Source: Pseudaestuariivita sp. (GTDB lineage: Bacteria > Pseudomonadota > Alphaproteobacteria > Rhodobacterales > Rhodobacteraceae). From it: a DNA stretch of 28,121 bases. The position numbers and the translations under genes are program-made. The stretch is from assembly GCA_020629995.1 (NCBI GenBank), contig JAHDCH010000001.1, positions 5,496-33,616 of the forward strand, read 5' to 3'. The notes under the pieces were generated by a model that saw nothing but the letters and a program-made list of their open reading frames with translations, was not told where the DNA came from and searched no databases. Of the stretch, positions 7,201-15,707 are shown piece after piece; position 1 is the stretch's first letter; each line of letters starts with the position of its first letter.

Positions 7201-10200
7201 ATGTGGCTGCAAAGCCTCTGGGCCGACTTTGACGCCCGCGAGCCAACCGAACAGATTACGCTGGCAATCACCGTCCTTGGCGCCGCGTTCGCGGTTCTGG
7301 CTGGCATCTGGAAAGCGGTTGCCTGGATGCGCCGCCCGGCGCAGGCCAACAGCGCCGAGGCGCAGTTGATTGCAGATGCCATCCGCAAGGGCGAAGCAAG
7401 CGACGCAGAAATCGCCAGCTTTGCACGGCGGATCTATGCGTCGGTCGAACAGCGCCCCGAACAGATCAGCAGGGCACAATTGGCGGCCGGAACCGAAAGC
7501 GCGTCCGCACCACATGGCGCGGGCAAGGCGGGTGACGGGCTGGACCTGCTGACGGGCGGGGATGATGACCGCAACGGGTTCGTGCGCGTTGTTCAAGAGC
7601 TTGCAGCGTCCGAGGATTCGACCGACCGGCGCGTGATCCTGGAATATGCAAAGGGCAATGTCTCGGCTGCTTTGTCGACGCTTGAGGCGCGCGCGCGGGC
7701 AGCCTCGGGCGCAAAGGCGGCGGCGATCTGGTCCGAGGTCGCGGCTCTTGCGCGTCCCATCAGCCAGGCGCGATCGATCGCGGCGCTGGAAGAGGTTCTG
7801 CAGCATGATGCAGGCGATGTTCTGGCCATGGCGCGCCTTGCAAGGGCCTACAGCTCGGTCGACCGCCTGCCGGATGCCATCCGCACCGCGGAAAAGGCCG
7901 TGGCCTATGCCGTTGATCCCAAGTTGAAAACCCGGGCGCTTCTGGCTCTGGCCCGGGCGCAGCGCAAGTCGGGGCAGCTGTCGCTGTCGGCGGATACGGC
8001 GGCCATCGCCGAGGTGACGGCGCGGCAGGCCGCAACCGATGATCCGACCGATCAGGAGGCCGCCCGCTGGCTTGCCAACACGTTCGAGCTGACATCCGTC
8101 ATCCGGTTTGACCTGGGTGAAGTGCCCGCCAGCCGCGAGGCCATAGACCGCGCAATCCGGCTCTATGACAGCCTGATCGCGGCCAATGCCGAGGATCAGG
8201 ACCTGATCCACGATGCCATCTATGCGCGCTTTTCGCTTGCCACGCTTGAAAACCGGTCAGGTGACACGGCAGCGGCGCAGGATGTGCTGGCCACTGCCGA
8301 AGCCCAGGCCGAGACGGCGCAGCGCGCCCATGCGGGCAACCTCTGGCTGGCCAATGACTGGGGCGAGGCGATGATCCGCCGCGCCTTTCTGCTTGATACG
8401 GCAGGGGACGAGGCCGGATCGGATCGGCTGGCCCGCGAGGCCGAAGGCGTTCTGGCCGATGTGGTGGCGCGCGATCCTGACTACGCCGACGCGCGGGTGA
8501 ACCTGCTGTGGGCGCAGTTGCTGCAAACGCGGGCTCTGGCCGCGTCGAACCGGACCGAGGACGCCTTGCGCCGCGGTGCCGACCATGTTGCCGCCGCGCG
8601 CGCCGCCGCCGAGGCCAGCGGATCGCAGCAGGCTGAAAGCATGTTGTCCGTCGCGCTGTGGGATCAGGCGAATGTGGCGAACCGGGTGGGCAATGCGCTG
8701 GTCGCTGAAGAGGCCATCGAAGAGGCTGTCGCCATCGCCGAAGCGCACAGCGCCGCCGACCCCAGCAACCTGACCCACCGCCGCGACGTGCTGGTGACCA
8801 TGAGCAAGCGGTCCGATATCCTGCTGAAATCGCAAGGCGAGGCGCGGTATGCCGAAGAGGTCGCCCGCACCCTTGCCTATGCCGAGGAATCCATGCTGCG
8901 AAATCCGGGCAGCTGGGACGCGCGGCAAGGTGTTGTCTATGCCATCGGTGCCTTGCGCCACGCCGAGGCCTTGCTGGGCAACCATGACGCGGCGCTTGAA
9001 CTGGCGGTTCGGGCCCGCAAGATGGGCGAGGGTACTGCCGCCGAAAACCCGGGCAATGAAGACGCGCAGATGCTGATGTACGAGCTGATCCGCGTCGAGG
9101 CGGCCTCGCTGCACGCGGTCAACCGCACCGAAGAGGCCGTCGCCGCAGCCGAACGCGCGCATGACGGGCTGTCGGCGATGGTCACGGGGCGCAATTCTCT
9201 GACCTGGGGTCTCAGCGCGCTGGGCCATGCGCGCGTGGTGCTGAGCGATCTGTACTTTGATACCGGCCGTGCCGAAGACGGGCTGGCCTTGCTCGAGGCG
9301 GAATGCGCGGATTTGCAGGCCGCGTTTGATGCGTCGTCGCAACCCATGGATCTGGAACAGCAACTGGTGATGGCGCGGCAGAAATATGCCCGCAAGCTGG
9401 GGCAGCTGTCACGTTATGAGGACGTGATCGCTCAGGCCGAGCTGGCCGAAGCGACCCTACGCGCGCCGGGCAACGAGGCGCGGGAAAACGACATCACCCT
9501 GTGGCAGGTCACGGCAGACCTCAAATCCAGCGCGCTGTCGGCGCTGGGTCGCAATGACGAAGCGCGTGCGCTGGCGACACGCAATCTCGAGGTGTCGCGC
9601 GAGGCGGCGGAACGGCTGAAAACGCAGGATCTGCAAGGCAACCTTGTGTCTGCAATCCTGACGCAGGCCAGCTGGGCCCTGCTGGCCAAACAGCCCAAAG
9701 TGGCGCGCACGCATATTGACGAGGCGCGCCGCGTCGCCGAAGGCATGCCCGAAGGGACAGCCCGGCGCCAAAGGCTGAAAGGTGTGCGGTCTGCCGAATT
9801 GTCCTGGGCGCGGGCGGAAAACCAGCGCGATCTGGTGCGTGACATCCTGCAAGAACAGCTGACCGATGCGCAGACCGCCGCGGCCGAGGACCCGGGCAAC
9901 ATGCCCAAGCGCCTGTTCGCGCTGAGCCTGAGGGTGGATCTTGCGCAGCAGGACTTCACCTATCCCGGCGATCCGGGCCAGTTTGACGATGCGCTGGCCG
10001 CAATTGCCAAAGCTGCCGGGGATTTTCCCGACGAGGCGCGCGTCCAGCACGAGGCGGCCAACCTGGCCTACAAGCTGGCGCTGAGCCTCAACGCCGGCGA
10101 ATGGACCGACCGGTCGCTAGCTGCGCTGGACCAGTCACTGGCCTATATGGAGGCCAGCGCGGCGCTGAACAGCAGCGCCAATCACGACCACGAATTTGGC

Positions 10201-11052
10201 GCGATCAACGATCTGGCCACTGTCGCTCATCTGCTGTCGGGCGAGGTGGATGCCGCCGAAGACCGGCTGGAGCTGTCCGCCGCGGCCTTTGCGCGTTACG
10301 AGGCGGCGCAGTATGATGCCGAAGCAAACCAGGGCCGCCGCCATCAGATTCTGTTCCGGCGGTCGATCTGCGCGATGTTTCGCGAAGATCTGGATCTTTT
10401 TCAAAAGCATGTGGAAGAAAGGGCAGCCGTTTTGCGCGCCCTTGTTCAGGATCACCCCGGCAATCGCAGTCACGCGATCAACCTGAGCGACGGTCTGGAA
10501 AAGCTGTGCTTTTTGTACGGCTATCAGGATCGCTGGGATCAGGTGGACCCGCTGCTGGACGAAATCGATACGCTTTTGAAGGTGTACGCCGATCAGACAG
10601 ATACGGACGTCACCAAGCAGCGGCTGGAGGCAGTGCGGGACAAGATGCGCGCAAACCTTGCGTTCGAGCGCGGCGATCTGGATGCGGCACGCGCCGCGCT
10701 GGGGCGGTGCCAGCCTTTCCTGGAAAACGAACCTGCCGACCGGCACGATGCGGATCATTTCTGCGACCTTGCGCTATTGGCGCTGCTGCGGGCGCAATCA
10801 GACCCGGACGCGGCAGATTTTGATGCGGCGCTTGCATGGCTCGACCCGGTTTTGAAAACCTCGCCCCGGTCCTGGACCGCCCATGCCCTGCATCTGCGCA
10901 TCCTTGTGGCGCGCGCGTGTGCCAGTGATGACCCTGAACATCTGTCGCTGGCGCGGCAGGCACGGTCCGCGTTTGAGGCGTCCGGTCGGCCCTATGGTCT
11001 GGCCCGCTGGGTGGACGAGCTGCGCGCCGATGCGCGGTTCAAGATCGACTGA
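7201..11052 (+). CDS. Large membrane-anchored TPR-like repeat protein
   Basis: 1283 residues from the ATG at 7201. The frame is open to a TTG at 7114, and GTG codons at 7183 and 7198 are alternatives; no start has a convincing ribosome binding site. Residues about 19-42 form one hydrophobic helix (ITLAITVLGAAFAVLAGIW) followed by Arg-Arg, so the long body is probably cytoplasmic. From about residue 150 to the end it is Ala- and Glu-rich helical sequence with many TPR-like pairs, such as AMARLARAYSSVDRLPDAIR and the DPxN spacers (DPSNLTHRRD, NPGNEDAQ, DPGNMPKR). These spacers resemble TPR arrays of bacterial signalling proteins. No catalytic domain was seen. A scaffold or protein-protein interaction role is likely by family; the partner is unknown. 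It stands alone between the tRNA and pobA. Confidence 0.8.
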   Translation: MWLQSLWADFDAREPTEQITLAITVLGAAFAVLAGIWKAVAWMRRPAQANSAEAQLIADAIRKGEASDAEIASFARRIYASVEQRPEQISRAQLAAGTESASAPHGAGKAGDGLDLLTGGDDDRNGFVRVVQELAASEDSTDRRVILEYAKGNVSAALSTLEARARAASGAKAAAIWSEVAALARPISQARSIAALEEVLQHDAGDVLAMARLARAYSSVDRLPDAIRTAEKAVAYAVDPKLKTRALLALARAQRKSGQLSLSADTAAIAEVTARQAATDDPTDQEAARWLANTFELTSVIRFDLGEVPASREAIDRAIRLYDSLIAANAEDQDLIHDAIYARFSLATLENRSGDTAAAQDVLATAEAQAETAQRAHAGNLWLANDWGEAMIRRAFLLDTAGDEAGSDRLAREAEGVLADVVARDPDYADARVNLLWAQLLQTRALAASNRTEDALRRGADHVAAARAAAEASGSQQAESMLSVALWDQANVANRVGNALVAEEAIEEAVAIAEAHSAADPSNLTHRRDVLVTMSKRSDILLKSQGEARYAEEVARTLAYAEESMLRNPGSWDARQGVVYAIGALRHAEALLGNHDAALELAVRARKMGEGTAAENPGNEDAQMLMYELIRVEAASLHAVNRTEEAVAAAERAHDGLSAMVTGRNSLTWGLSALGHARVVLSDLYFDTGRAEDGLALLEAECADLQAAFDASSQPMDLEQQLVMARQKYARKLGQLSRYEDVIAQAELAEATLRAPGNEARENDITLWQVTADLKSSALSALGRNDEARALATRNLEVSREAAERLKTQDLQGNLVSAILTQASWALLAKQPKVARTHIDEARRVAEGMPEGTARRQRLKGVRSAELSWARAENQRDLVRDILQEQLTDAQTAAAEDPGNMPKRLFALSLRVDLAQQDFTYPGDPGQFDDALAAIAKAAGDFPDEARVQHEAANLAYKLALSLNAGEWTDRSLAALDQSLAYMEASAALNSSANHDHEFGAINDLATVAHLLSGEVDAAEDRLELSAAAFARYEAAQYDAEANQGRRHQILFRRSICAMFREDLDLFQKHVEERAAVLRALVQDHPGNRSHAINLSDGLEKLCFLYGYQDRWDQVDPLLDEIDTLLKVYADQTDTDVTKQRLEAVRDKMRANLAFERGDLDAARAALGRCQPFLENEPADRHDADHFCDLALLALLRAQSDPDAADFDAALAWLDPVLKTSPRSWTAHALHLRILVARACASDDPEHLSLARQARSAFEASGRPYGLARWVDELRADARFKID

Positions 11053-11056
11053 GGCG

Positions 11057-11075
11057 CGCGAAAACCGCTTTCGCG
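11057..11075 (+). terminator. Hairpin between the TPR-like gene and pobA
   Basis: A perfect seven-pair stem CGCGAAA / TTTCGCG with loop ACCGC lies just after the TPR-like gene stop. No T-run follows, so it may be a weak terminator or a regulatory element ahead of pobA. Confidence 0.35.
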
Positions 11076-11116
11076 GCGCGCAGACGCGGCTATTCTTGGC
11101 GCAACAAGGAGGGGCC

Positions 11117-12286
11117 ATGAAGACCCAGGTCTGTATCATCGGCGGAGGGCCATCGGGGCTGTTGCTGGCACAATTGCTGCACCGGCGCGGGATCGCGTCG
11201 GTTGTGCTTGAGCGCAAGACCAAGGACTACGTGCTGGGCCGCATTCGGGCAGGGGTGCTGGAGCAGGGTCTGGTGCGCCTGATGGAGGAAGCAGGCTGTG
11301 CCGACAGGCTGCACCGAGAAGGCTTTGTCCATGACGGCACGCTGGTCGCCTATGGCGACGAGATGTTCCGCGTGGATTTCAGCCGCCACACCGGAACGCC
11401 CGTGATTGTCTATGGCCAGACCGAAGTGACGCGGGACCTTTATGCCGCGCGAGAGGCGTCCGGAGGCGTGATCGAATATGAGGTCGAAGACGTCGAGATC
11501 TTGGGCGCGGACACGGATGCGCCGCAGGTCAGCTATACCGTCGGTGGAGAGCGCCGCCGCATCTTTCCCCAGTTCATCGCAGGATGCGACGGGTTTCATG
11601 GCGTGTCGCGCCAGGCGATCCCGCTGAGTGTCCGGCGCGAATATGAAAAGATCTATCCCTTTGGCTGGCTTGGGGTTTTGTCCGAAACACCGCCCGTCAA
11701 TCACGAGCTGATCTATGCCAATTCACCGCGCGGCTTTGCCTTGTGTTCGATGCGGAACGAAAACCTCAGCCGCTATTACATCCAGTGTTCGCTGTCCGAC
11801 AGCCCGTCCGACTGGACCGACGCTGCCTTTTGGCAAGAGCTGAAGCGTCGCTTGCCGTCCACGGTTGCGCAGGCGCTCGTCACCGGCCCATCGATCGAAA
11901 AATCCATTGCTCCGCTGCGGTCCTTCGTGACCGAGCCGATGCGCTGGGGGCGGCTGTTTCTGTGCGGCGACGCGGCCCATATCGTGCCGCCCACGGGGGC
12001 CAAAGGGCTGAACACGGCGGCCTCGGATGTGCACTACCTGTACACCGCGCTGCGCCAGTTCTACGAAACAGGCAGCGAAGCGGGGCTGGACAGCTATTCT
12101 GCCGACGCGCTGGCGCGGGTCTGGAAAGTGTCGCGGTTCTCGTGGTGGTTTTCTTCGCTGCTGCACCGCTATCCCGATCAATCCGAATTTGATCACAAGG
12201 TGCAGCTGGCCGAGCTGGAGTTCCTGCGCACCAATGATGCGGCACAAGCCGCCATGGCCGAGAATTATGTGGGCCTGCCGTATTAG
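11117..12286 (+). CDS. pobA: 4-hydroxybenzoate 3-monooxygenase
   Basis: 389 residues, close to the 394 of characterised PobA. This FAD- and NADPH-dependent flavoprotein hydroxylates 4-hydroxybenzoate to protocatechuate, the entry to the beta-ketoadipate ring-cleavage pathway. The FAD GxGxxG fold is at residues 9-14 (GGGPSG), the DG motif is at 158-159 (GCDGFHG), and the second FAD motif GDAAHIVPPTGAKGLN is at 284-299. Substrate residues match the Pseudomonas enzyme with a one-residue offset: Tyr200, Ser211, Arg213, Arg219, Pro292 and Tyr384. The frame extends upstream into the TPR-like gene, but the ATG at 11117 has a strong AAGGAGGGG and gives the normal N-terminus MKTQVCIIGGG. No pobR regulator or protocatechuate genes are in the window. 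An imperfect small hairpin begins directly after the stop. Confidence 0.95.
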   Translation: MKTQVCIIGGGPSGLLLAQLLHRRGIASVVLERKTKDYVLGRIRAGVLEQGLVRLMEEAGCADRLHREGFVHDGTLVAYGDEMFRVDFSRHTGTPVIVYGQTEVTRDLYAAREASGGVIEYEVEDVEILGADTDAPQVSYTVGGERRRIFPQFIAGCDGFHGVSRQAIPLSVRREYEKIYPFGWLGVLSETPPVNHELIYANSPRGFALCSMRNENLSRYYIQCSLSDSPSDWTDAAFWQELKRRLPSTVAQALVTGPSIEKSIAPLRSFVTEPMRWGRLFLCGDAAHIVPPTGAKGLNTAASDVHYLYTALRQFYETGSEAGLDSYSADALARVWKVSRFSWWFSSLLHRYPDQSEFDHKVQLAELEFLRTNDAAQAAMAENYVGLPY

Positions 12287-12340
12287 CGCGCTGGCCAAGC
12301 GCGGGGCAGGGCGGCTACAACCCGGAAAGGGAGAGCCGAG

Positions 12341-13144
12341 ATGCAGACCGTGACCTTCACCATGACCGATGCGGTGCACGATCTGCTGGCCGCGCGGCAC
12401 ATCAGCCAGAAACGCACCGGCATGCGCAAGCCGCGCCCCCTGTCGCACTACGTCAAGCGTATCAAGCCGGGCCGCAAGGTCGCGATCTTGAACGATGCGG
12501 TGGTCGAGCCTTTTTCAACCTTTGCCGCGGGCTATCAGCTGCCTGAAATGGGCGCCTTTACCGAAGTGGCCTCGCCCTTTCCTGCCAAAACGCGCTTTGG
12601 CCGGTATTGCAGCGTGGGCGAAGGCGTCACCTTTGTCGGCTACCGCCACCCGATCGAGGCGGCCTCGTCCAGTTCGGTTTTCCTGAACCCGCACCGCGAA
12701 TTTGTCACCGCCTATCAGGACGCGCGAGAGGCTGAAACAGGCACGCGCCCGGCCATCACCACGCCGCCCCATGCGCCGCAGCCGCATCGCGGGCCGCTGA
12801 TCATTGGCCATGACGTCTGGATCGGGGACAATGCGGTGATGCGGGGCGGGATCACGATTGGCGACGGCGCAGTGATCGCGGGCGGTGCCGTGGTGACGCG
12901 CGACGTGCCGCCTTATGCGGTGGTGGCAGGCTCACCGGCGCGGGTGGTCAAATACCGCTTTGACCAGGACCTGCAAGCCGCGCTGCAAGCCTCTCGTTGG
13001 TGGGAGATCGAGCTGGAAGCGCTGTGGCAGCTGCCCATGGGCGATCCGGCCGCGCTGGTGCAAGAGATTGACGCCGCGCCCGATCTGCCACGTTTTGCAC
13101 CCGACCGCACGCCGCTGATCGAGCTGATCCGCGCGCTTCAGTAG
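12341..13144 (+). CDS. Hexapeptide-repeat (CatB-like) acetyltransferase
   Basis: 267 residues. Residues about 75-205 form a left-handed beta-helix with the [LIV]-G-x4 pattern: [28 protein letters not shown] and [15 protein letters not shown]. The close IGHDVWIG...VAGSPARVV is typical of the xenobiotic/CatB-like acyltransferase group. His103 in YRHPIE is the candidate catalytic base, with an insertion between it and the second set of coils. Members move an acetyl group from acetyl-CoA to a hydroxyl or amino acceptor such as a sugar or antibiotic. About 60 residues after the coils form a helical tail. The ATG has AAAGGGAGAG upstream. Its 3' end overlaps the convergent next gene by seven bases. 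Given the following sulfotransferase- and glycosyltransferase-like genes, a surface sugar is the more likely acceptor; this is inference. Confidence 0.85.
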   Translation: MQTVTFTMTDAVHDLLAARHISQKRTGMRKPRPLSHYVKRIKPGRKVAILNDAVVEPFSTFAAGYQLPEMGAFTEVASPFPAKTRFGRYCSVGEGVTFVGYRHPIEAASSSSVFLNPHREFVTAYQDAREAETGTRPAITTPPHAPQPHRGPLIIGHDVWIGDNAVMRGGITIGDGAVIAGGAVVTRDVPPYAVVAGSPARVVKYRFDQDLQAALQASRWWEIELEALWQLPMGDPAALVQEIDAAPDLPRFAPDRTPLIELIRALQ

Positions 13145-13884
13145 GTGTAGCCGAACCGGGCTTCGGCGCTCAGGTCCAGTTGATCCAGCATGAACGCCAC
13201 ATCCGCGTCCGGCATGGCTTCGGGCGTGATCCGGTGATTGCGCACCGACTGGTTCCACTTGTTCCCCATGCGGCGCTTGACGGTTTTGTAGTTCGGGCCT
13301 TTGCGTTTCAGATCAAAGGCTTCACAGAGGGTGTGAAGGTAATCTTCGCCCATTGCCAGAAACGTCTCCATCTGCACCACCACGAAGGAACAGCCCCGGT
13401 TGGTCATGCCTTCCAGAGCGGCCAGTTTCTCGCGCCGGAGGTCAAAGAGGTTCTTCAGCGGCAGGCCCGTGATGGGGTGTCGGTCGAATTGCAGCGTGGC
13501 GCCTTGTGCGTTCAGCTCGTCACTCAGCAGCTCAAAATCCGCAGGCCGGTCCACGATGGATCGCCATTCGGCGCGGATGAAATCGGAAAAATCCAGCTTT
13601 TGCAGATCGGGGTCGACGTGCCAGGGGCGCTTGTGCATCGACAGCGCCCAGTCATGCGCGTTGCGCACCACGCAAACCACCAGCAGATCGTCCGGAATGG
13701 CGACCATATGCGGAAAGCCGTGCTTCCAGCCCAGCCCTTCGACCCGCATCAGCGACAGGTTCTTTTCCATGATCTTGCGCACGATATTGGTGCCCGATCC
13801 GCGTTCGCCCAGAACCTGGAACTGTGTCAGGGGCACGTCGCTTGCGCGGTGCAGATGGTATCCGGTTTGCGACAGGTCGATCAT
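13138..13884 (-). CDS. Sulfotransferase-like P-loop protein
   Basis: 248 residues from the ATG at 13884; the frame extends to a GTG at 13944, but that leaves almost no space for divergent promoters. The N-terminal region has a [10 protein letters not shown] loop at residues 26-35, like the 5'-phosphosulfate-binding loop of PAPS-dependent sulfotransferases. [14 protein letters not shown] at 71-84 resembles the 3'-phosphate-binding segment with its Arg and Ser. The rest is not distinctive. Such enzymes transfer sulfate from PAPS to a hydroxyl or amino group, commonly on glycans. It is divergent from the glycosyltransferase-like gene and convergent, with a seven-base overlap, with the acetyltransferase gene. 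A small nucleotide-binding protein of other function is possible. Confidence 0.7.
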   Translation of the reverse strand: MIDLSQTGYHLHRASDVPLTQFQVLGERGSGTNIVRKIMEKNLSLMRVEGLGWKHGFPHMVAIPDDLLVVCVVRNAHDWALSMHKRPWHVDPDLQKLDFSDFIRAEWRSIVDRPADFELLSDELNAQGATLQFDRHPITGLPLKNLFDLRREKLAALEGMTNRGCSFVVVQMETFLAMGEDYLHTLCEAFDLKRKGPNYKTVKRRMGNKWNQSVRNHRITPEAMPDADVAFMLDQLDLSAEARFGYTY

Positions 13885-13980
13885 CGTGCTGCTCGTTTTG
13901 GTCCATTCATGATATGCAAAGGCGCGCGTGTCTACTAATGTCACGCCAAAAGGCCCGTGTCAGAGGCCAGTGAGGTACAG
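13885..13980. promoter_or_regulatory. Divergent intergenic region of the sulfotransferase- and glycosyltransferase-like genes
   Basis: With the start codons chosen here (13884 minus, 13981 plus), 96 bases lie between the two genes and must contain both promoters. It is slightly A/T-richer than its surroundings, with GATATGCAAA and TACTAAT as possible -10 elements, but no convincing -35/-10 pair. If the upstream GTG starts were used, only about 12 bases would remain. Confidence 0.4.
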
Positions 13981-14856
13981 ATGCAGTCCACCGCCGCGGC
14001 GATCACCATGGTGCGCGATGACGCGTTCTTTCTCAAAGCGTGGCTGCGCCACTACGGCACCATGCTGGGGCGCGAAAATTGCTATATCGTGAACCACGGG
14101 CGAGGGGCCGAGGTTGCCGCGCTGGCGCAGGGCTGCAACATCATCGGCATCCCGGGCGATCCGCACAAGAATTTCGACATGAAGCGTTGGCGGCTGCTGA
14201 ACGGCCTGCTGAGCGGGCTGCGCAGCTATTATGACCATGTGATCGTCGGCGACGTGGACGAGCTGGTTGCGGTGGACCCGGCGCTGGGGGTCGACCTCTT
14301 GGGCTATCTCAAGGATCAGCCCATTCGCCGGGTGCTGACGCCGCTGGGTCTTGAGGTGATTCACCGGATCGATCTTGAAGACGACAGCGCCGAAGATCAG
14401 ATCCTCGGCCCTCGCCGCCACGTGCGCCTTGCGCCGCATTATTCCAAGCCCTGCGTGATCTCGCAGGGGACCAAGGTGGCGCGGGGCGGGCATTTTACCC
14501 AGGCGTCCAAGCTGTTTGCGCCGGATGAGCTGTACCTGTTCCACCTCAAATTCTGCGACTTCCCGAACTATGTCGCGACGATGAACCAGCGTAATGCGGT
14601 GACTCAGGAAATCGGCGGCACCATCAAAGAGGTGTCCATCGGGCGCCATTGGTTTGCCGAGGCGCGGGGCGAGGACAAGGCCGTGTTCGACGCCTTCGCC
14701 GATCTTGAGCTGCGCGACGGATTTGATCTGGCTTGGGTGCGCAAGACGATGCACGACACATGGAAGCCCCGCGGCGATACCGGCTTTTACCAATTCGACC
14801 GGCCTGACTACGAGGTCCAGTACCAATTGCCGGAAAGGTTCAGCGGCGTCTTCTAA
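13981..14856 (+). CDS. Glycosyltransferase family 2-like protein
   Basis: 291 residues from the ATG at 13981, which has GAGG five bases upstream; a GTG at 13957 is an alternative start. The N-terminus AAAITMVRDDAFFLKAWLRHY is the pattern of the GT2/Glyco_tranf_2_4 group, where the first Arg-Asp starts the nucleotide-sugar site. The metal-binding D-x-D is GDVDELVAVD at residues 90-99. No membrane helix is visible, so it is probably cytoplasmic. The acceptor and sugar are unknown. It begins divergently from the sulfotransferase-like gene, and its stop codon overlaps that of the convergent hydrolase gene by four bases (TAA on plus, TAG on minus). The neighbours suggest glycan assembly and tailoring. 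Confidence 0.8.
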   Translation: MQSTAAAITMVRDDAFFLKAWLRHYGTMLGRENCYIVNHGRGAEVAALAQGCNIIGIPGDPHKNFDMKRWRLLNGLLSGLRSYYDHVIVGDVDELVAVDPALGVDLLGYLKDQPIRRVLTPLGLEVIHRIDLEDDSAEDQILGPRRHVRLAPHYSKPCVISQGTKVARGGHFTQASKLFAPDELYLFHLKFCDFPNYVATMNQRNAVTQEIGGTIKEVSIGRHWFAEARGEDKAVFDAFADLELRDGFDLAWVRKTMHDTWKPRGDTGFYQFDRPDYEVQYQLPERFSGVF

Positions 14857-15707
14857 TGCGCTGAAAAGAAAGCGTTCAGAGCTTTGGCGGTGTCGTCTGG
14901 CGCGGTGTCGGGAAAGAAATGGCCGCCCGGTATGGCCAGCGCTTCCATATAGGTGCACTTGGGCGCCCAGGTTGAGGCAACATCATAAGATTTTGCCATA
15001 ACCCCTTCGCTTCCATACAAAATCAGGCTGGGGCAGGCGATGCGTGCGCCCAGATCGGCGGTATCATCGGCCATGTCCAGCGTAACGCCCGCGCGGTAGT
15101 CGTTCAGCATGCCCCGGATCACCTCTGGCCGCCGCCACGCGGCGCGGTAAGCGGCAAGCGCATCCGCATCAAAATCGGACAGCGCGGCAGAGCCCCAGCC
15201 GGTCAGGCAGCTTTCGAAATAGGCATCGGGGTTGGCCGCGATCATCCGGTCGGGAAATGGTTCAGGCTGCGCCAGGAAAAACCAGTGATAATAGGCACGT
15301 GCGACGTCCAGTTGAAGCGCGCTGAGGATCGTGTGGGTGGGCACGATATCCATCAGGGCAGCGCGGCTGACGCGCGCGGGCGCATCCAGACACATCCGGT
15401 GCGCCACCCGCCCACCGCGGTCATGCCCGGCCACAGCAAAGCGCTCGATTTCCAGCGCATCCAACAGGCCCAACACGGCAACGCTCATGGCTCGAAAACT
15501 CGATCCATCCAGATCGGGCGTGGTGCTGTCACCATACCCGGGCAAGTCAGGGCAGATAACCGTATGTGTTTCAGCCAGTTGCGGGGCGATCTTGTGCCAC
15601 ATGGCGTGAGTCTGCGGGAACCCGTGCAGCAGGACCAAAGGCGGGCCGGAGCCGCCTTTGGCATATGCCAGCCCGCCAAGGCGGCCCTGCTCGAACCCCG
15701 GTATCAT
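14853..15707 (-). CDS. Alpha/beta hydrolase, haloacetate dehalogenase-like
   Basis: 284 residues. The full set of fluoroacetate/haloacetate dehalogenase residues is readable: nucleophile Asp96 and carboxylate-binding Arg97 and Arg100 in GHDRGGRVAHR, acid Asp120 in MDIVPT, halide-binding His141-Trp142 in YHWFFLAQP, Tyr204 in NDYRAG, and general base His263 in GGHFFPD. Members hydrolyse haloacetates to glycolate and halide through an ester intermediate on the Asp. An Asp nucleophile rather than Ser separates it from ordinary esterases. Its ATG overlaps the stop of the upstream M20 dipeptidase as ATGA, so the two are translationally coupled. A longer frame exists upstream inside the dipeptidase but lacks reason to be used. 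Without assays the natural substrate is unknown; epoxide hydrolases have similar folds but lack this residue set. Confidence 0.85.
   Translation of the reverse strand: MIPGFEQGRLGGLAYAKGGSGPPLVLLHGFPQTHAMWHKIAPQLAETHTVICPDLPGYGDSTTPDLDGSSFRAMSVAVLGLLDALEIERFAVAGHDRGGRVAHRMCLDAPARVSRAALMDIVPTHTILSALQLDVARAYYHWFFLAQPEPFPDRMIAANPDAYFESCLTGWGSAALSDFDADALAAYRAAWRRPEVIRGMLNDYRAGVTLDMADDTADLGARIACPSLILYGSEGVMAKSYDVASTWAPKCTYMEALAIPGGHFFPDTAPDDTAKALNAFFSAH

Noticed and set aside
12287..12303. Small hairpin CGCGCT-GGCCA-AGCGCG right after pobA
   Set aside because: A six-pair stem without a T-run in GC-rich DNA is too weak to call a terminator.
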